A stretch of DNA of 64,000 bases, taken from the NCBI GenBank assembly GCA_947581855.1, contig CANPVZ010000009.1, forward strand, positions 1 through 64,000. The letters are read 5' to 3'. The notes under the pieces were generated by a model. The model was not told the origin of the DNA, searched no databases, and saw nothing but the letters and a program-made list of their open reading frames with translations. This document shows positions 45,426-57,391 of the stretch, piece after piece. The DNA is from an uncultured Phocaeicola sp. (GTDB taxonomy: Bacteria > Bacteroidota > Bacteroidia > Bacteroidales > Bacteroidaceae). Made by a program: the position numbers and the translations under genes. Every line of letters starts with the position of its first letter. The stretch's first letter is position 1.

Positions 45426-46481
45426 TCATACAATACCGTTCTCCTCTAAAAACTGATGAATTAAACGAGGTACGGCATACTGTTGCAATTTAGCAACGGG
45501 AATTTTTATATATTGATTAAACGAACGACTATCTTCCGGAAGTGTTACTTCATAAAAATTGGCATAAATTATACGATGCGAAAGTACATGTTTCACTTTC
45601 TTTTTTAGGCACCGAAACAAAGGTTCTTCTCCTTCCGCAAACAAAGCTTTTGCCTCCACATCTGCATAAAACTCTTCTTCGGACAATTCCCGAGAGGTTT
45701 CTACTAAAGGTAACTCATACAGATTTTTCCAGATATCCTTGTCATTTCTTCTATTTATAAAGGTGAACGCGCCTGCGCGAACATATATATAATTAAAATA
45801 ACGATTCGTTATTTTGGTCTTATGTTGCTTTACCGGTAATTGCCCCACTCTCCCGTTTTTCCTAGCTACACAACTTTCAGCTAATGGACAAAACAAACAA
45901 TCGGGCGAAGAGGGCGTACATTGTAGAGCTCCAAAATCCATGATAGCTTGATTATATAACCCAGGTTCTTCTTTATCAAGTAACTCCTGAGCCAAAGCCG
46001 CAAACAACTTTTTTCCTTCCGAACTATCAATAGGCGTATCAATCCCCATCCAACGAGACAGCACCCTATATACATTGCCATCCACTACGGCATATGGAAG
46101 ATTATATGCAAACGAACAGATAGCGGCAGCCGTATAATCACCGACTCCCTTCAAAGCCCGGACACCTTCATATGTTTTCGGAAATTCTCCGGCAGCCACA
46201 ATACTTTTGGCAGCTTCATGCAAATTACGTGCTCTCGAATAATAGCCCAACCCCTGCCACAATTTCATCACCTCATCTGATTCGGCCGCGGCCAACAGAT
46301 TCACATTCGGGTAATGTTCCATAAAACGTACGAAATATTCATATCCTTGTACCACCCTCGTCTGCTGAAGAATAATCTCTGAAATCCAGATTCGATAAGG
46401 ATCTTTCGTATGTCTCCAAGGTAAATTCCTCTTATTTAACTTATACCAATCAATTAATATTCTGCTAAAAATCTCTGTCAT
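45426..46481 (-). CDS. mutY: A/G-specific adenine glycosylase
   Basis: Removes adenine mispaired with 8-oxoguanine. 351 residues: helix-hairpin-helix with LKGVGDYTAAAICSFAY and catalytic Asp in AVVDGNVYRV, the [4Fe-4S] ligands C-x6-C-x2-C-x5-C in CTPSSPDCLFCPLAESC, and a C-terminal NUDIX-like 8-oxoG recognition domain. Complete. Confidence 0.96.
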   Translation of the reverse strand: MTEIFSRILIDWYKLNKRNLPWRHTKDPYRIWISEIILQQTRVVQGYEYFVRFMEHYPNVNLLAAAESDEVMKLWQGLGYYSRARNLHEAAKSIVAAGEFPKTYEGVRALKGVGDYTAAAICSFAYNLPYAVVDGNVYRVLSRWMGIDTPIDSSEGKKLFAALAQELLDKEEPGLYNQAIMDFGALQCTPSSPDCLFCPLAESCVARKNGRVGQLPVKQHKTKITNRYFNYIYVRAGAFTFINRRNDKDIWKNLYELPLVETSRELSEEEFYADVEAKALFAEGEEPLFRCLKKKVKHVLSHRIIYANFYEVTLPEDSRSFNQYIKIPVAKLQQYAVPRLIHQFLEENGIV

Positions 46482-46566
46482 TTATAAGTTCTATATCATT
46501 TTACAATGCAAAAGTAAGTAAGAATGCACAATAAGGAATGTTTTTTTCAAAAATGTTCTGAATATA

Positions 46567-46598
46567 TTTTCGAGAGAGGAATAAAAGCTATATATTTG
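46567..46598 (+). promoter_or_regulatory. HU gene promoter
   Basis: TATATTTG at 46591-46598 with a TTTTCG-like -33 region about 19-20 nt upstream; 49 nt before the HU start. Confidence 0.5.
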
Positions 46599-46646
46599 CA
46601 GACCAAAAAATTAAGAACGAACGTATAACAATAATTACTATCAAAA

Positions 46647-46922
46647 ATGACTAAAGCTGATATTGTAAACGAAATTTCAAAAAGAACCGGCGTGGATAAA
46701 GCCACAGTCCTTGCAACCGTTGAAGCTTTTATGGATGCCGTAAAAGATTCATTGTCAAAAGAAGACAACGTGTATCTTCGTGGGTTCGGTAGTTTCATAG
46801 TTAAGAAAAGAGCCCAGAAGACAGCTCGTAATATCTCTAAAAATACTACCATTATCATACCTGAACATAATGTTCCGGCATTCAAGCCAGCCAAAACTTT
46901 TACTATTCAGGTAAAGAAATAA
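46647..46922 (+). CDS. HU/IHF family nucleoid protein
   Basis: 91 residues, complete HU fold: MTKADIVNEISKRTGVDK, the dimer core and beta-arm with GFGSFIVKKRAQKTARN and the DNA-intercalating NVPAFKPAK. Divergent from mutY. A second, larger HU-like protein is encoded at 56755. Confidence 0.95.
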   Translation: MTKADIVNEISKRTGVDKATVLATVEAFMDAVKDSLSKEDNVYLRGFGSFIVKKRAQKTARNISKNTTIIIPEHNVPAFKPAKTFTIQVKK

Positions 46923-46957
46923 TAAACAAGAGTATTAACCTATAAAATGTTCAAGCT

Positions 46958-47047
46958 ATGCCAAGCGGAAAGAAAAAGAAAAGACATAAAATGTCTACTC
47001 ACAAGCGTAAAAAAAGACTAAGAAAGAACAGACACAAAAGTAAATAG
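46958..47047 (+). CDS. AURKAIP1/COX24-domain small basic protein
   Basis: 29 residues, almost all Lys, Arg and His (starts MPSGKKKKRHKMSTHKRKK). It matches the short AURKAIP1/COX24-domain proteins of Bacteroidetes, a likely small-subunit ribosomal protein. Located between HU and RNase G, its usual place. Too small for most gene finders. Confidence 0.85.
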   Translation: MPSGKKKKRHKMSTHKRKKRLRKNRHKSK

Positions 47048-47074
47048 GCCTTTTTAGTCTATTACGACTGAAAT

Positions 47075-47118
47075 AAAGAACAAACTTGCAAAGCAAAAGT
47101 CTTTCGGGTTTGTTCTTT
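47075..47118 (+). terminator. Hairpin between the COX24-like gene and rng
   Basis: AAAGAACAAAC (47075-47085) pairs with GTTTGTTCTTT (47108-47118). T run is short, so termination may be partial. Confidence 0.5.
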
Positions 47119-47151
47119 GTTTAATCTGAGGTTTTAATTTAATAACAGAAA

Positions 47152-48726
47152 ATGACCAGTGAATTAGTAGTTGACGTACAGCCCAAAGATATTTCCATAG
47201 CTCTTCTAGAAGACAAGAACTTGGTGGAATTTCAACAGGAAGGAAGAAGTGCTTCCTTTTCGGTGGGCAACATCTATTTAGGCCGTGTCAAGAAATTGAT
47301 GCCAGGCTTGAATGCATGTTTTGTAGATGTCGGTTATGAACGCGATGCATTCCTGCATTATTTAGATTTAGGACCTCAATTTCACTCTTATCAAAAGTAT
47401 CTGAAACAGGTTTTAAGCGACCGCAAAAAACTGTATCCTATCTCTAAAGCAACCTCACTTCCCGATATAGATAAAGAAGGAAGCATATCCAACATCCTTC
47501 AAACCGGACAAGAAGTGATGGTGCAAATTGTTAAGGAACCTATCTCTACCAAAGGGCCAAGATTGACATGCGAATTGTCATTCGCCGGCAGATATCTTGT
47601 ATTGATACCTTTTAATGATAAGGTTTCCGTTTCACAAAAAATTAAATCAAGTGAAGAACGTGCTCGTCTGAAGCAATTGCTGCAAAGTATCAAACCGAAA
47701 AATTTTGGTATTATTGTGCGTACGGTAGCCGAAGGCAAAAGAGTAGCTGAACTTGATGCGGAGCTTAAAGTATTGTTGAAACATTGGGAAGAATGTATAG
47801 AAAAAGTACAAAAAGCCTCCAAACTTCCGGCTCTGGTATACGAAGAAACCAGCCGTACTGTAGCTTTATTGCGTGATTTATTCAGTCCGTCGTTTGAAAA
47901 TATTTACATTAACGACGAAGCGGTGTTCAATGAGGTGAAAGATTATGTTACCCTTATAGCCCCTGACCGGACAAACATCGTGAAACTGTATACGGGCAAA
48001 CTTCCCATTTTCGATAATTTCGCCATCACTAAGCAAATCAAATCATCTTTCGGTAAAACTATCTCCTATAAAAACGGAGCATACCTGATTATCGAACATA
48101 CGGAAGCGCTTCATGTCGTAGATGTAAATAGCGGCAACCGTTCCAAATCGAATACCGGACAAGAGGCGAATGCGCTTGACGTAAACTTAGGAGCAGCCGA
48201 CGAATTGGCTCGACAACTTCGCTTGCGTGATATGGGAGGAATTATTGTAGTAGATTTCATTGATATGAATCTGGCGGAAAACAGGCAGAAGCTCTATGAA
48301 CGTATGTGCCAAAACATGCAGAAAGACAGAGCCAAACATAATATCCTTCCGTTAAGTAAATTCGGATTAATGCAGATTACCCGCCAACGGGTACGTCCCG
48401 CCATGGATGTGAATACCGCCGAAACTTGTCCTACTTGTTTCGGAAAGGGCACAATCAAACCCTCCATCCTTTTTACAGATACATTAGAGAGTAAAATTGA
48501 TTACTTAGTCAATAAATTGGGAATCAAAAAGTTCACCCTACACATCCATCCGTATGTAGCTGCCTTTGTAAACCAAGGAATTTTTTCCCTGAAACGCCAA
48601 TGGCAGATGAAATATGGATTCGGAATAAAGGTTATTCCAAGTCAAAAACTTGCTTTTCTGCAATATGAGTTCTACGACTCGAAAGGCGAGGAAATAGACA
48701 TGAAGGAAGAAATCGAAATCAAATAA
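47152..48726 (+). CDS. rng: Ribonuclease G/E family endoribonuclease
   Basis: Single-strand endoribonuclease for rRNA maturation and mRNA decay. 524 residues: S1 domain (about 38-140), RNase H-like and DNase I-like catalytic core with the metal-binding DVNSG and DFIDM aspartates, and the zinc-link CPTCFGKG. Lacks the long C-terminal degradosome scaffold of E. coli RNase E. Confidence 0.94.
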   Translation: MTSELVVDVQPKDISIALLEDKNLVEFQQEGRSASFSVGNIYLGRVKKLMPGLNACFVDVGYERDAFLHYLDLGPQFHSYQKYLKQVLSDRKKLYPISKATSLPDIDKEGSISNILQTGQEVMVQIVKEPISTKGPRLTCELSFAGRYLVLIPFNDKVSVSQKIKSSEERARLKQLLQSIKPKNFGIIVRTVAEGKRVAELDAELKVLLKHWEECIEKVQKASKLPALVYEETSRTVALLRDLFSPSFENIYINDEAVFNEVKDYVTLIAPDRTNIVKLYTGKLPIFDNFAITKQIKSSFGKTISYKNGAYLIIEHTEALHVVDVNSGNRSKSNTGQEANALDVNLGAADELARQLRLRDMGGIIVVDFIDMNLAENRQKLYERMCQNMQKDRAKHNILPLSKFGLMQITRQRVRPAMDVNTAETCPTCFGKGTIKPSILFTDTLESKIDYLVNKLGIKKFTLHIHPYVAAFVNQGIFSLKRQWQMKYGFGIKVIPSQKLAFLQYEFYDSKGEEIDMKEEIEIK

Positions 48727-48729
48727 CAA

Positions 48730-48769
48730 AAAAGGAGATTGCTAAACTTTGAGTTTGTAATCTCCTTTT
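48730..48769 (+). terminator. rng terminator
   Basis: AAAAGGAGATT (48730-48740) pairs with AATCTCCTTTT (48759-48769). Confidence 0.85.
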
Positions 48770-48922
48770 GTTTATCTTCTCTTTTCTTGCTTTTCCACCA
48801 TACACTTCTCAACTCCATTTCCGGCAAATAGTCTTCAAAGAAGAAAACGATTCACTCCCATCCTTATAAGCTATTAACTCAAAAAGCAAAGATAATTTTC
48901 AATTACCAAATTTCCATCGATT

Positions 48923-49246
48923 TCAATCCACATGGAATACTTCTTCCATATCAGCCCACCATTCTCCTTCGGCACGTGTTTCCAATGGTTGCTGACACGG
49001 CATACAATACGTCCACCAACGCTGTGTTTCAGGATCAGCAGCCATTTTTGCCATATCTGCCGCATAATCATCACCGATATATTCGTAGTAACTGAACAAA
49101 TAACCGTCTTTATAATAAATACTGTAATTGCGCAGGTTACACTCATAAATCGTTTTCAACACTGACGGCCACACTGCCGCATGTAATTTTTTATACTCCT
49201 CCAATTTACCGGGAGCTACCTTAATAACACTTCCATATCTTTTCAT
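48923..49246 (-). CDS. rhaM: L-rhamnose mutarotase
   Basis: Interconverts alpha and beta L-rhamnose. 107 residues. Conserved family residues: the catalytic His in LHAAVWPSVL and the sugar-binding tryptophans in RWWTYC. Seven nt after the UroD-like gene, so co-transcribed; other rhamnose genes are not in this window. Confidence 0.9.
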   Translation of the reverse strand: MKRYGSVIKVAPGKLEEYKKLHAAVWPSVLKTIYECNLRNYSIYYKDGYLFSYYEYIGDDYAADMAKMAADPETQRWWTYCMPCQQPLETRAEGEWWADMEEVFHVD

Positions 49247-49253
49247 GGTATTC

Positions 49254-50285
49254 TTATTTTATTGCGTTAAACAATGCTTCTACATTTTCAGGCTTCGTAT
49301 CCACTAGGATCGCCTCATGACTGGGAGAAAGAATCAAACCTGTAGGAAAAATTTCCTTGAGCTCATGTACTTTGGCAGTAACTTCTTCGGGAGTTCCGTT
49401 TACCATCAAATGCTGGGCATCTACCCCTCCACAGAAAGAGACTTTCTCACCGAAATCAGCTTTCAAACGCTCCGGCTCCATCTTTGCTGCTAAAGCCTGA
49501 ATCGGATGAATGGCGTCTACTCCCATCTCTATCAAATCAGGAATAATATCATGAATGGAACCGCAGGAATGGTGAATCACTTTCAGTCCATACTGTTTGG
49601 CTTGCTCTATTAACTTCCTAGTTCCATCGAACACAAATTCCCTTAGCTGTTCCGGTCCGACCATCAATCCCTGCTGACTGCCAAAATCATTACCAATCAG
49701 TACCGCATGCAGTTTCCCTTGAGTTGCTTTGTAAAAAATCTCATTTGCCCGCAGATAGAAATCCGTAATCTTATCAATCACCGCCTTAAACAGCTCCGGC
49801 GCAAGAAACATTTTCATCATTGCATCTTCCATGCCAAAAGCAGCGCATGCATCCTGAAAATGAGCCGACCAAACCACACCTAAAACAGCATAGCCTTCAG
49901 GTACACCCTCTACTACTCTACGGCATTCCTCCGGATCAATATATCTTTCCGGTTCCGGCCAATCAAACAAATCTACTGCCGAAGCCTCGGTATAATCTTC
50001 AAAAAAACCGGGAGCAGTCAATGTACGCTCCTCATTCGAACCGTCAGATTTTCTTTTGGCAAAATCAAACGCCGCGTAAATGGCATTACTTGTGGGAGAA
50101 TGATAAGGCATCTCTATCGGATATATATCATCTCCGATACAAGCCTTCAGCCCTTTCATATCAGCTACTCCAAAATATTTATACAAATGAGGTAAAGCTC
50201 CCGCATCGGGAATGCCTAACCAGGATGCCGGTCTGTCCACCGGCCGTCGTTCAATAGTCGCATAAAAGCGTTCAACATGATTCAT
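49254..50285 (-). CDS. Uroporphyrinogen decarboxylase-family protein (methyltransferase-like)
   Basis: 343 residues of the UroD/MtaA fold. Visible: MNHVERFYATIERRPVDRPASW at the start, HHSCGSIHDIIPDLIEMGVDAIHPIQ and FCGGVDAQHLMVNGTPEEV in the second half, typical of UroD-like proteins outside haem synthesis. The HxxCG motif suggests a Zn/corrinoid methyltransferase-like site. Paired with rhamnose mutarotase, suggesting a sugar-linked role, but no reaction can be assigned. Confidence 0.75.
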   Translation of the reverse strand: MNHVERFYATIERRPVDRPASWLGIPDAGALPHLYKYFGVADMKGLKACIGDDIYPIEMPYHSPTSNAIYAAFDFAKRKSDGSNEERTLTAPGFFEDYTEASAVDLFDWPEPERYIDPEECRRVVEGVPEGYAVLGVVWSAHFQDACAAFGMEDAMMKMFLAPELFKAVIDKITDFYLRANEIFYKATQGKLHAVLIGNDFGSQQGLMVGPEQLREFVFDGTRKLIEQAKQYGLKVIHHSCGSIHDIIPDLIEMGVDAIHPIQALAAKMEPERLKADFGEKVSFCGGVDAQHLMVNGTPEEVTAKVHELKEIFPTGLILSPSHEAILVDTKPENVEALFNAIK

Positions 50286-50319
50286 GGTAAAAACTCTGCC
50301 TTAAAGTTAATAACAATAA

Positions 50320-51204
50320 CTATCTTAATCTCAAATAATCCCCAGTACGAGGAATGTAATCTTCCGATTTCTTATTCAATTTATATAAGCTTTTCAATTG
50401 CATGCCGTAACGTTGTGAAATGGAATGCATTGACTCCCCAGGCTCCACCTTATATAATATATGAGGTTTCAAAGCTTTCCGGTTTTTCTTCTGCAAATAA
50501 ATCACATCTCCCGGTTGCAACTTATATCCCTTATATAAATCATTATATTTAATCAACTTCCGTTTCGATATTTCAAATTCTTCGGATAATTCCTCAAACG
50601 TATCTCCTTCTCGTGCAATAATATACAGTAATCCATTAGCTAAATATGTTTCATGCGGAGTAATAGGCACTTTATATTTACGTTTACCTAAACGGGTATC
50701 GTATTGTTGTAAATCATACAATTCAATTATGCTAATCAATAAATTTGCATAATTGGGATTAGTGGCATAACCCGCTTTTTTCAGTCCGCGTGCCCAACCT
50801 TTATAATCCGTCCTTTTCAATTTAAAAAGAGCGGCATATCGGGGACGGTTCGCCAGAAAACGGGAATGATCTTCATACGATTCACGTGCATTCTTATAAA
50901 CTCTGAAACATTCCCCCCTGGCATCATCATCGTGATACGTGGTTTTACCGTTCCAGTTTCCTCCACATTTAATACCAAAATGATTATTCGAATGTCGAGT
51001 TAGCACACTCTGCCCCGCTCCACTCTCCAACAAACCTTGTGCTAAAGTAATACTGGCAGGAATTTTATAACGGTTCATCTGTTCTATAGCTAAATCTTTA
51101 TATTTACGGATATATTCCTCATAACGCTTATTACGAGTTTGGGCGGAAACAGCAATCAATATGCTAAACAAGATGATAAAGAAAGAGAGTAGGCGTTTTT
51201 CCAT
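50320..51204 (-). CDS. Glucosaminidase with LysM repeats
   Basis: Peptidoglycan hydrolase of about 294 residues. Start at 51204 (MEKRLLSFFIILFS) gives a proper signal peptide. Mannosyl-glycoprotein endo-beta-N-acetylglucosaminidase domain (about 30-175; SITLAQGLLESGAGQS with catalytic Glu, SNNHFGIKC), then two LysM modules (about 195-240 and 250-293). Divergent from cdd. Confidence 0.9.
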   Translation of the reverse strand: MEKRLLSFFIILFSILIAVSAQTRNKRYEEYIRKYKDLAIEQMNRYKIPASITLAQGLLESGAGQSVLTRHSNNHFGIKCGGNWNGKTTYHDDDARGECFRVYKNARESYEDHSRFLANRPRYAALFKLKRTDYKGWARGLKKAGYATNPNYANLLISIIELYDLQQYDTRLGKRKYKVPITPHETYLANGLLYIIAREGDTFEELSEEFEISKRKLIKYNDLYKGYKLQPGDVIYLQKKNRKALKPHILYKVEPGESMHSISQRYGMQLKSLYKLNKKSEDYIPRTGDYLRLR

Positions 51205-51267
51205 ATTACTTTTTTCTATTTCTCCACAAATTAAATAAAAAAATAGCAGAGAACACAAACACTTTAC

Positions 51268-51275
51268 TAACTTTG
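51268..51275 (+). promoter_or_regulatory. -7 box of cdd
   Basis: TAACTTTG 30 nt before ATG 51305; it overlaps the in-frame ATG at 51275, which is therefore not the start. Confidence 0.5.
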
Positions 51276-51304
51276 TGGAAGATAAACTTAATACCTGTGA
51301 AAAT

Positions 51305-51784
51305 ATGAAAGAACTGACTCTTAAAAGTAAGGTTTGCGTCTACTCTTATGAGGAGTTAAGCGAAATTGACCGCCAACTGATTGATAAGGCTAAAGAAGCC
51401 ACAAACCGTAGTTATGTACCTTATTCCCATTTCCATGTGGGGGCAGCCGCTCGTTTAATGAACGGCACAGTTGTAACAGGTAATAATCAGGAAAATGCAG
51501 CTTATCCGTCGGGCATATGTGCCGAACGCACCACCCTATTTTATGCGAATGCCCAATATCCCGATCAACCAATAGAAACATTGGCCATTGCTGCCCGCAC
51601 CGAAAAAGATTTTATCGATAGCCCGATACCTCCCTGCGGGGCCTGTCGTCAGGTAATGCTCGAAACAGAGAATCGTTTCAAACATCCTATGCGTATCATA
51701 TTATACGGTAAAAAAGAAATATATATAATGGAAAGTGTCGGAACATTACTTCCGCTTTCTTTCAAAGCAGAAACAATGGAGTGA
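51305..51784 (+). CDS. cdd: Cytidine deaminase
   Basis: Deaminates cytidine and deoxycytidine. 159 residues: SHFHVGAAARL, catalytic zinc site CAERTTLFYA (Cys and Glu) and PPCGACRQVM (two Cys), preceded by NQENAAYPSG. Complete tetrameric-type enzyme. A MITE with an internal hairpin follows. Confidence 0.94.
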   Translation: MKELTLKSKVCVYSYEELSEIDRQLIDKAKEATNRSYVPYSHFHVGAAARLMNGTVVTGNNQENAAYPSGICAERTTLFYANAQYPDQPIETLAIAARTEKDFIDSPIPPCGACRQVMLETENRFKHPMRIILYGKKEIYIMESVGTLLPLSFKAETME

Positions 51785-51892
51785 TTTGTCTTAATATAAA
51801 AGAAAGTCATCGAAGAAAATTGACATAAGACGAAGAAGGAGCGAAAGAAACCTCATGCGTTTTACCGTGAAAAACAAAAAAACATTCAAGGA

Positions 51893-52067
51893 GCTATCTA
51901 AAAAGTAAAAATTAAATTAGCTAAAGTTATAGATTGTAACTGAATAAATAAAGAGTGCCACTTTAACCCATGAGAATTAGGTGTGAAGTGGCACTCTTTT
52001 CTATACTTAGGGCTTGCCAGTTCTAAATCGAAAGTTTTAATTTAAACTTTCCGACTTTTTGGACAGC
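51893..52067 (+). mobile_element. 175-bp MITE, copy 1
   Basis: Ends are inverted repeats: GACTTTTTGGACAGC on the right, with a mutated GCTATCTAAAAAGTA on the left (12 of 15 matching). The interior has the near-palindrome AGTGCCACTT...AAGTGGCACT, a hairpin with a T run. Closely matches copy 2 in reverse orientation. No coding capacity. It fills the gap between convergent cdd and dnaJ and may act as their terminator. Confidence 0.85.
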
Positions 52068-52168
52068 CTTTTGCTTAGGTAAACACATAAGGTTTAGTCC
52101 CATATAGTTATGGCTTTTCTTTGTTTTCTATCTTTTGTCCATACCTTTAAGAAATAAAAAGCCAAGTA

Positions 52169-53326
52169 TCAATCAAACAAGCTCTTAAACTTCTTAAAAA
52201 TCTTTTCCTTAATGCTCATATTCGGTCGGAAATTATCCGAAGCATCCAGTTTTTCCAATGCTTGTTTCTCATCTTTACTCAAAGCTTCCGGAACATAAAC
52301 ACTTACGTTAACCAGCAAATCGCCAGTTCCGTAACCATTTACACTTGGCAATCCTTTCCCCCGCAAACGCAGCACTTTCCCAGGTTGAGTTCCCGACTCA
52401 ATCTTCACTTTCACCTTACTGTCAATTGTCGGAATCTCTACAGCTCCACCCAATGCAGCCGTAGGAAAACTGAGTAATAAGTTATAAATCAAATCATCAT
52501 CCTGACGAATCAAATCCGGATGCGCTTCCTCTTCTACCTGAATCAGTAAGTCACCGGCAACACCGTTATGACGACCTGCATTTCCTTTTCCACTCATTGA
52601 AAGTTGCATGCCTTCAGCCACTCCGGCAGGAATTTTCACCTCTACCACTTCTTCACCGTATACCACTCCTTCGCCATTACATTCTCTACATTTATCTTTG
52701 ATGATTTTTCCTTCACCATTACACTGAGGACACACACTTTGAGTCTGCATCATACCGAAAATGCTCTGTTGAGTACGAATCACCGTTCCTGAACCTTTAC
52801 AGGTAGGGCATGTTTCCATACCGCCTGAGCCTTCGGCTCCACTACCATGACAATGAGAACACGGAACATATTTCTTCAACTTAAACTTCTTTGTAGTTCC
52901 TTCAGCAATCTCTTTCAGACTTAGTTTCACCTTAACCCGCAAATCGGATCCACGGAAACGACGTTGGCTTTGACCGCCACCACCGCCAAAACCGCTGAAG
53001 CCGCCAAATCCTCCCCGACCGCCGAAGATATCGCCGAACATAGAGAATATATCATCCATAGACATACCCTGTCCGCCGAAGCCGCCGAAACCACCTGCTC
53101 CTTCCATGCCCGCATGACCGAACTGATCGTAACGTGCACGCTTATCAGGATTACTCAATACCTCATAGGCCTCAGCCGCTTCTTTAAATTTCTCTTCCGC
53201 CTCCTTATCTCCCGGGTTCTTGTCGGGATGATACTGTATTGCTTTTCTACGATACGCCTTCTTTATTTCCTCTACGCTAGCCGTCTTTTCAACTTCCAGC
53301 ACCTCATAATAATCTCTTTTTGCCAT
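52169..53326 (-). CDS. dnaJ: Chaperone DnaJ
   Basis: Hsp40 co-chaperone of DnaK. 385 residues: J domain with HPD in [12 protein letters not shown], a long Gly/Phe linker (about 70-135), four CxxCxGxG zinc motifs ([32 protein letters not shown]) and the substrate-binding C-terminal domains. Complete. Downstream of grpE by 26 nt. Confidence 0.97.
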   Translation of the reverse strand: MAKRDYYEVLEVEKTASVEEIKKAYRRKAIQYHPDKNPGDKEAEEKFKEAAEAYEVLSNPDKRARYDQFGHAGMEGAGGFGGFGGQGMSMDDIFSMFGDIFGGRGGFGGFSGFGGGGGQSQRRFRGSDLRVKVKLSLKEIAEGTTKKFKLKKYVPCSHCHGSGAEGSGGMETCPTCKGSGTVIRTQQSIFGMMQTQSVCPQCNGEGKIIKDKCRECNGEGVVYGEEVVEVKIPAGVAEGMQLSMSGKGNAGRHNGVAGDLLIQVEEEAHPDLIRQDDDLIYNLLLSFPTAALGGAVEIPTIDSKVKVKIESGTQPGKVLRLRGKGLPSVNGYGTGDLLVNVSVYVPEALSKDEKQALEKLDASDNFRPNMSIKEKIFKKFKSLFD

Positions 53327-53352
53327 GTTTCCTCTTTTACTTTATTTAAAGC

Positions 53353-53940
53353 TTATTGAGCCACCGCCACTTTTGCATGACGTACCACCTTGTCATTCAA
53401 CGTATATCCGGTTTGTACACAATCTAATATTTTTCCTTTCAACTCTTCGCTGGGAGCAGGAACCATTGCAATGGCTTCATGGTAATCCGTATCGAAATCT
53501 TTTCCTTCAGTTTCAATCTTCTTCAGACCTTCCTGTTGTAATACTTTCAGAAATTTATTATAAATAAGTTCTACTCCTTGAAGCATAGCATCGGCATCAC
53601 CCGTTTTTTTCATATTTTCAATAGCCCGCTCCATATCGTCGAGCACAGGAAGAATAGCAGTAATTATTTTCTCACCGGCACTTTTAATCAACTCGGCCTT
53701 TTCCTTTAACGTACGTCTGCGGAAGTTATCAAACTCAGCAGCAAGACGCAAATATTTATCCTGTTCTGCAGCAATCTTCTCTTCAGCCTCAGCCAACTCA
53801 TTCTGCAACTGTTCTTCTTTTGAGAGTTCTGCTACTTCTTCTGCGGCACCCGCTTCAGCACCCTCTTCCAGAGCCTCTTCTTCCTGAGCTTTCTGGATTT
53901 CCTCTTCTAACTGTTCTTTCTCGGTTGAGTTCATATTCAT
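53353..53940 (-). CDS. grpE: Nucleotide exchange factor GrpE
   Basis: 195 residues: very acidic coiled coil (about 1-95) and beta-wing domain with NKFLKVLQQEGLKKIETEGKDF and DYHEAIAMVP. Stimulates ADP release from DnaK. Forms the grpE-dnaJ operon. Confidence 0.96.
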   Translation of the reverse strand: MNMNSTEKEQLEEEIQKAQEEEALEEGAEAGAAEEVAELSKEEQLQNELAEAEEKIAAEQDKYLRLAAEFDNFRRRTLKEKAELIKSAGEKIITAILPVLDDMERAIENMKKTGDADAMLQGVELIYNKFLKVLQQEGLKKIETEGKDFDTDYHEAIAMVPAPSEELKGKILDCVQTGYTLNDKVVRHAKVAVAQ

Positions 53941-56044
<2,104 letters not shown>

Positions 56045-56119
56045 TCTGTAAAACGGAAACGAGAAGCACGCAACCCTCACTTCTTTACTTTTTACATATT
56101 TTACTAATACACCATAAAT

Positions 56120-56157
56120 GAAAGTGCCGGTACTTGGAAAAAGCCATCGGCACTTTC
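56120..56157 (+). terminator. Terminator of the ABC-F gene
   Basis: GAAAGTGCCG (56120-56129) pairs with CGGCACTTTC (56148-56157). Confidence 0.7.
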
Positions 56158-56569
56158 TCATTTTCAACAAATAAATCCCCAATCTTTACGAAGATTTCCA
56201 CGAAGTATCTTGTTTTACCATAGCCTATACCATAGCCTACCCGAACTATATAGATATCCATTAACGCTTATCCACCAACTTTACGGAATCATAATTCTCA
56301 TGATTAGTATGCTTCACTTTCAGTGTTCTTTCTACTAACTTACTAACTAAAACCTTAGCAAAGATCTTCCCCGAATGTGGAAATATTCATTCCACTCCTC
56401 TCAGAAAACCTGTAACTTTATGTTCTTCATATTCATGTCTTTTTTAAATCAAACAAGGGTACAAACATACACTGATAATTTATGGATTTTCAATTATTTA
56501 TATCTTTGAAATACTATGAGCATATATAAAAAAGATAAGGATAAATTATGTTTTATCATAGGGAAACTA

Positions 56570-56577
56570 TATCTTTG
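56570..56577 (+). promoter_or_regulatory. -7 box upstream of the large hairpin
   Basis: TATCTTTG; transcription would begin about 56584, so the hairpin would open the HU-like mRNA. Confidence 0.45.
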
Positions 56578-56588
56578 TTTGTCAATAG

Positions 56589-56686
56589 TTATCTTTTCCA
56601 CAATTGTGCAAGTTGTCTTTCACAATATGTGCAAGATATCTTGTACAACTGTGAAAGACAACTTGCACATATTATACAAAAGATAA
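56589..56686. repeat. 98-nt near-perfect hairpin / cruciform
   Basis: 56605-56624 and 56650-56669 are perfect 20-bp reverse complements. Between them is the 12-bp palindrome CAAGATATCTTG (56632-56643). Outside them TTATCTTTT (56589-56597) pairs with AAAAGATAA (56678-56686). It lies about 70 nt before the HU-like gene. Confidence 0.9.
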
Positions 56687-56754
56687 TATTCTAAGAGAAA
56701 AAAATAGATAGAACTAAAGAAGAACATAAATCCTTCTTATAAAACAATAGAATA

Positions 56755-57369
56755 ATGAAAGCACCTTATGATTTTTTTCGCACGCCCCAGCCGAAAGACA
56801 AAGACAAAGTGAATTATCATGCTCGGCTAGTAGTGAGAGACACCGTTACCACCAAAGAAATAGCCAAACGGATAGCTAAACGCTGCACCATTAAAGAGGG
56901 TGATTTAATAGGGGCTCTGACAGAACTGGCACGCATTATCCGTTCGGACATTTCGGAAGGTTACAGCGTACATTTGGATGAGATAGGCTCTTTCCGCATC
57001 AGCATTCAATCTCCTTCTGTTCGCTCAACCAATGAAATCCGTGCAGAAAATATCCGGTTTAAGGGAATTGTATTCACACCGGAGAAATCAATGCTCCGAG
57101 AATTAAGATCGACAAAATTCGAGAAAGTCAGTCATTCCAATCGTTCGGTTGATATCAGTGAAATAGAAATTGATGCAAAACTGACGGAGTTTTTTAAATA
57201 TAATGACTACATTACTACAGCCAATATGCGAAGTCTCTGCGGACTTAGCTATTCAACCGCTTTGCGCCGGCTGCAAAACAGGGTAAAAGAAGGACGCCTG
57301 ATTCATCCGGGACATTTACGTGCTCCGTTTTACTATCCAGTAAAAGGAAATTATGGTATCAATAAATAA
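56755..57369 (+). CDS. HU-like DNA-binding protein with a C-terminal winged-helix-like region
   Basis: 204 residues. The first 125 fold like HU/IHF (KEIAKRIAKRCTIKEGDL, DEIGSFRISIQSP) but lack the usual short-arm form. About residues 140-195 look like a helix-turn-helix (DYITTANMRSLCGLSYSTALRRL). Such extended HU proteins are common in Bacteroidales near polysaccharide genes. Upstream hairpin and convergent rfb genes suggest a regulatory role (inference). Confidence 0.8.
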   Translation: MKAPYDFFRTPQPKDKDKVNYHARLVVRDTVTTKEIAKRIAKRCTIKEGDLIGALTELARIIRSDISEGYSVHLDEIGSFRISIQSPSVRSTNEIRAENIRFKGIVFTPEKSMLRELRSTKFEKVSHSNRSVDISEIEIDAKLTEFFKYNDYITTANMRSLCGLSYSTALRRLQNRVKEGRLIHPGHLRAPFYYPVKGNYGINK

Positions 57370-57391
57370 AAGATGAAAGTTTTTAAACAAT

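Larger units (their letters stand above)
56158..56754. other. Spacer before the HU-like gene
   Basis: About 600 bp without a credible gene. It contains two TAnnTTTG boxes (56501-56508 and 56570-56577) and the large hairpin annotated separately. Confidence 0.6.
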
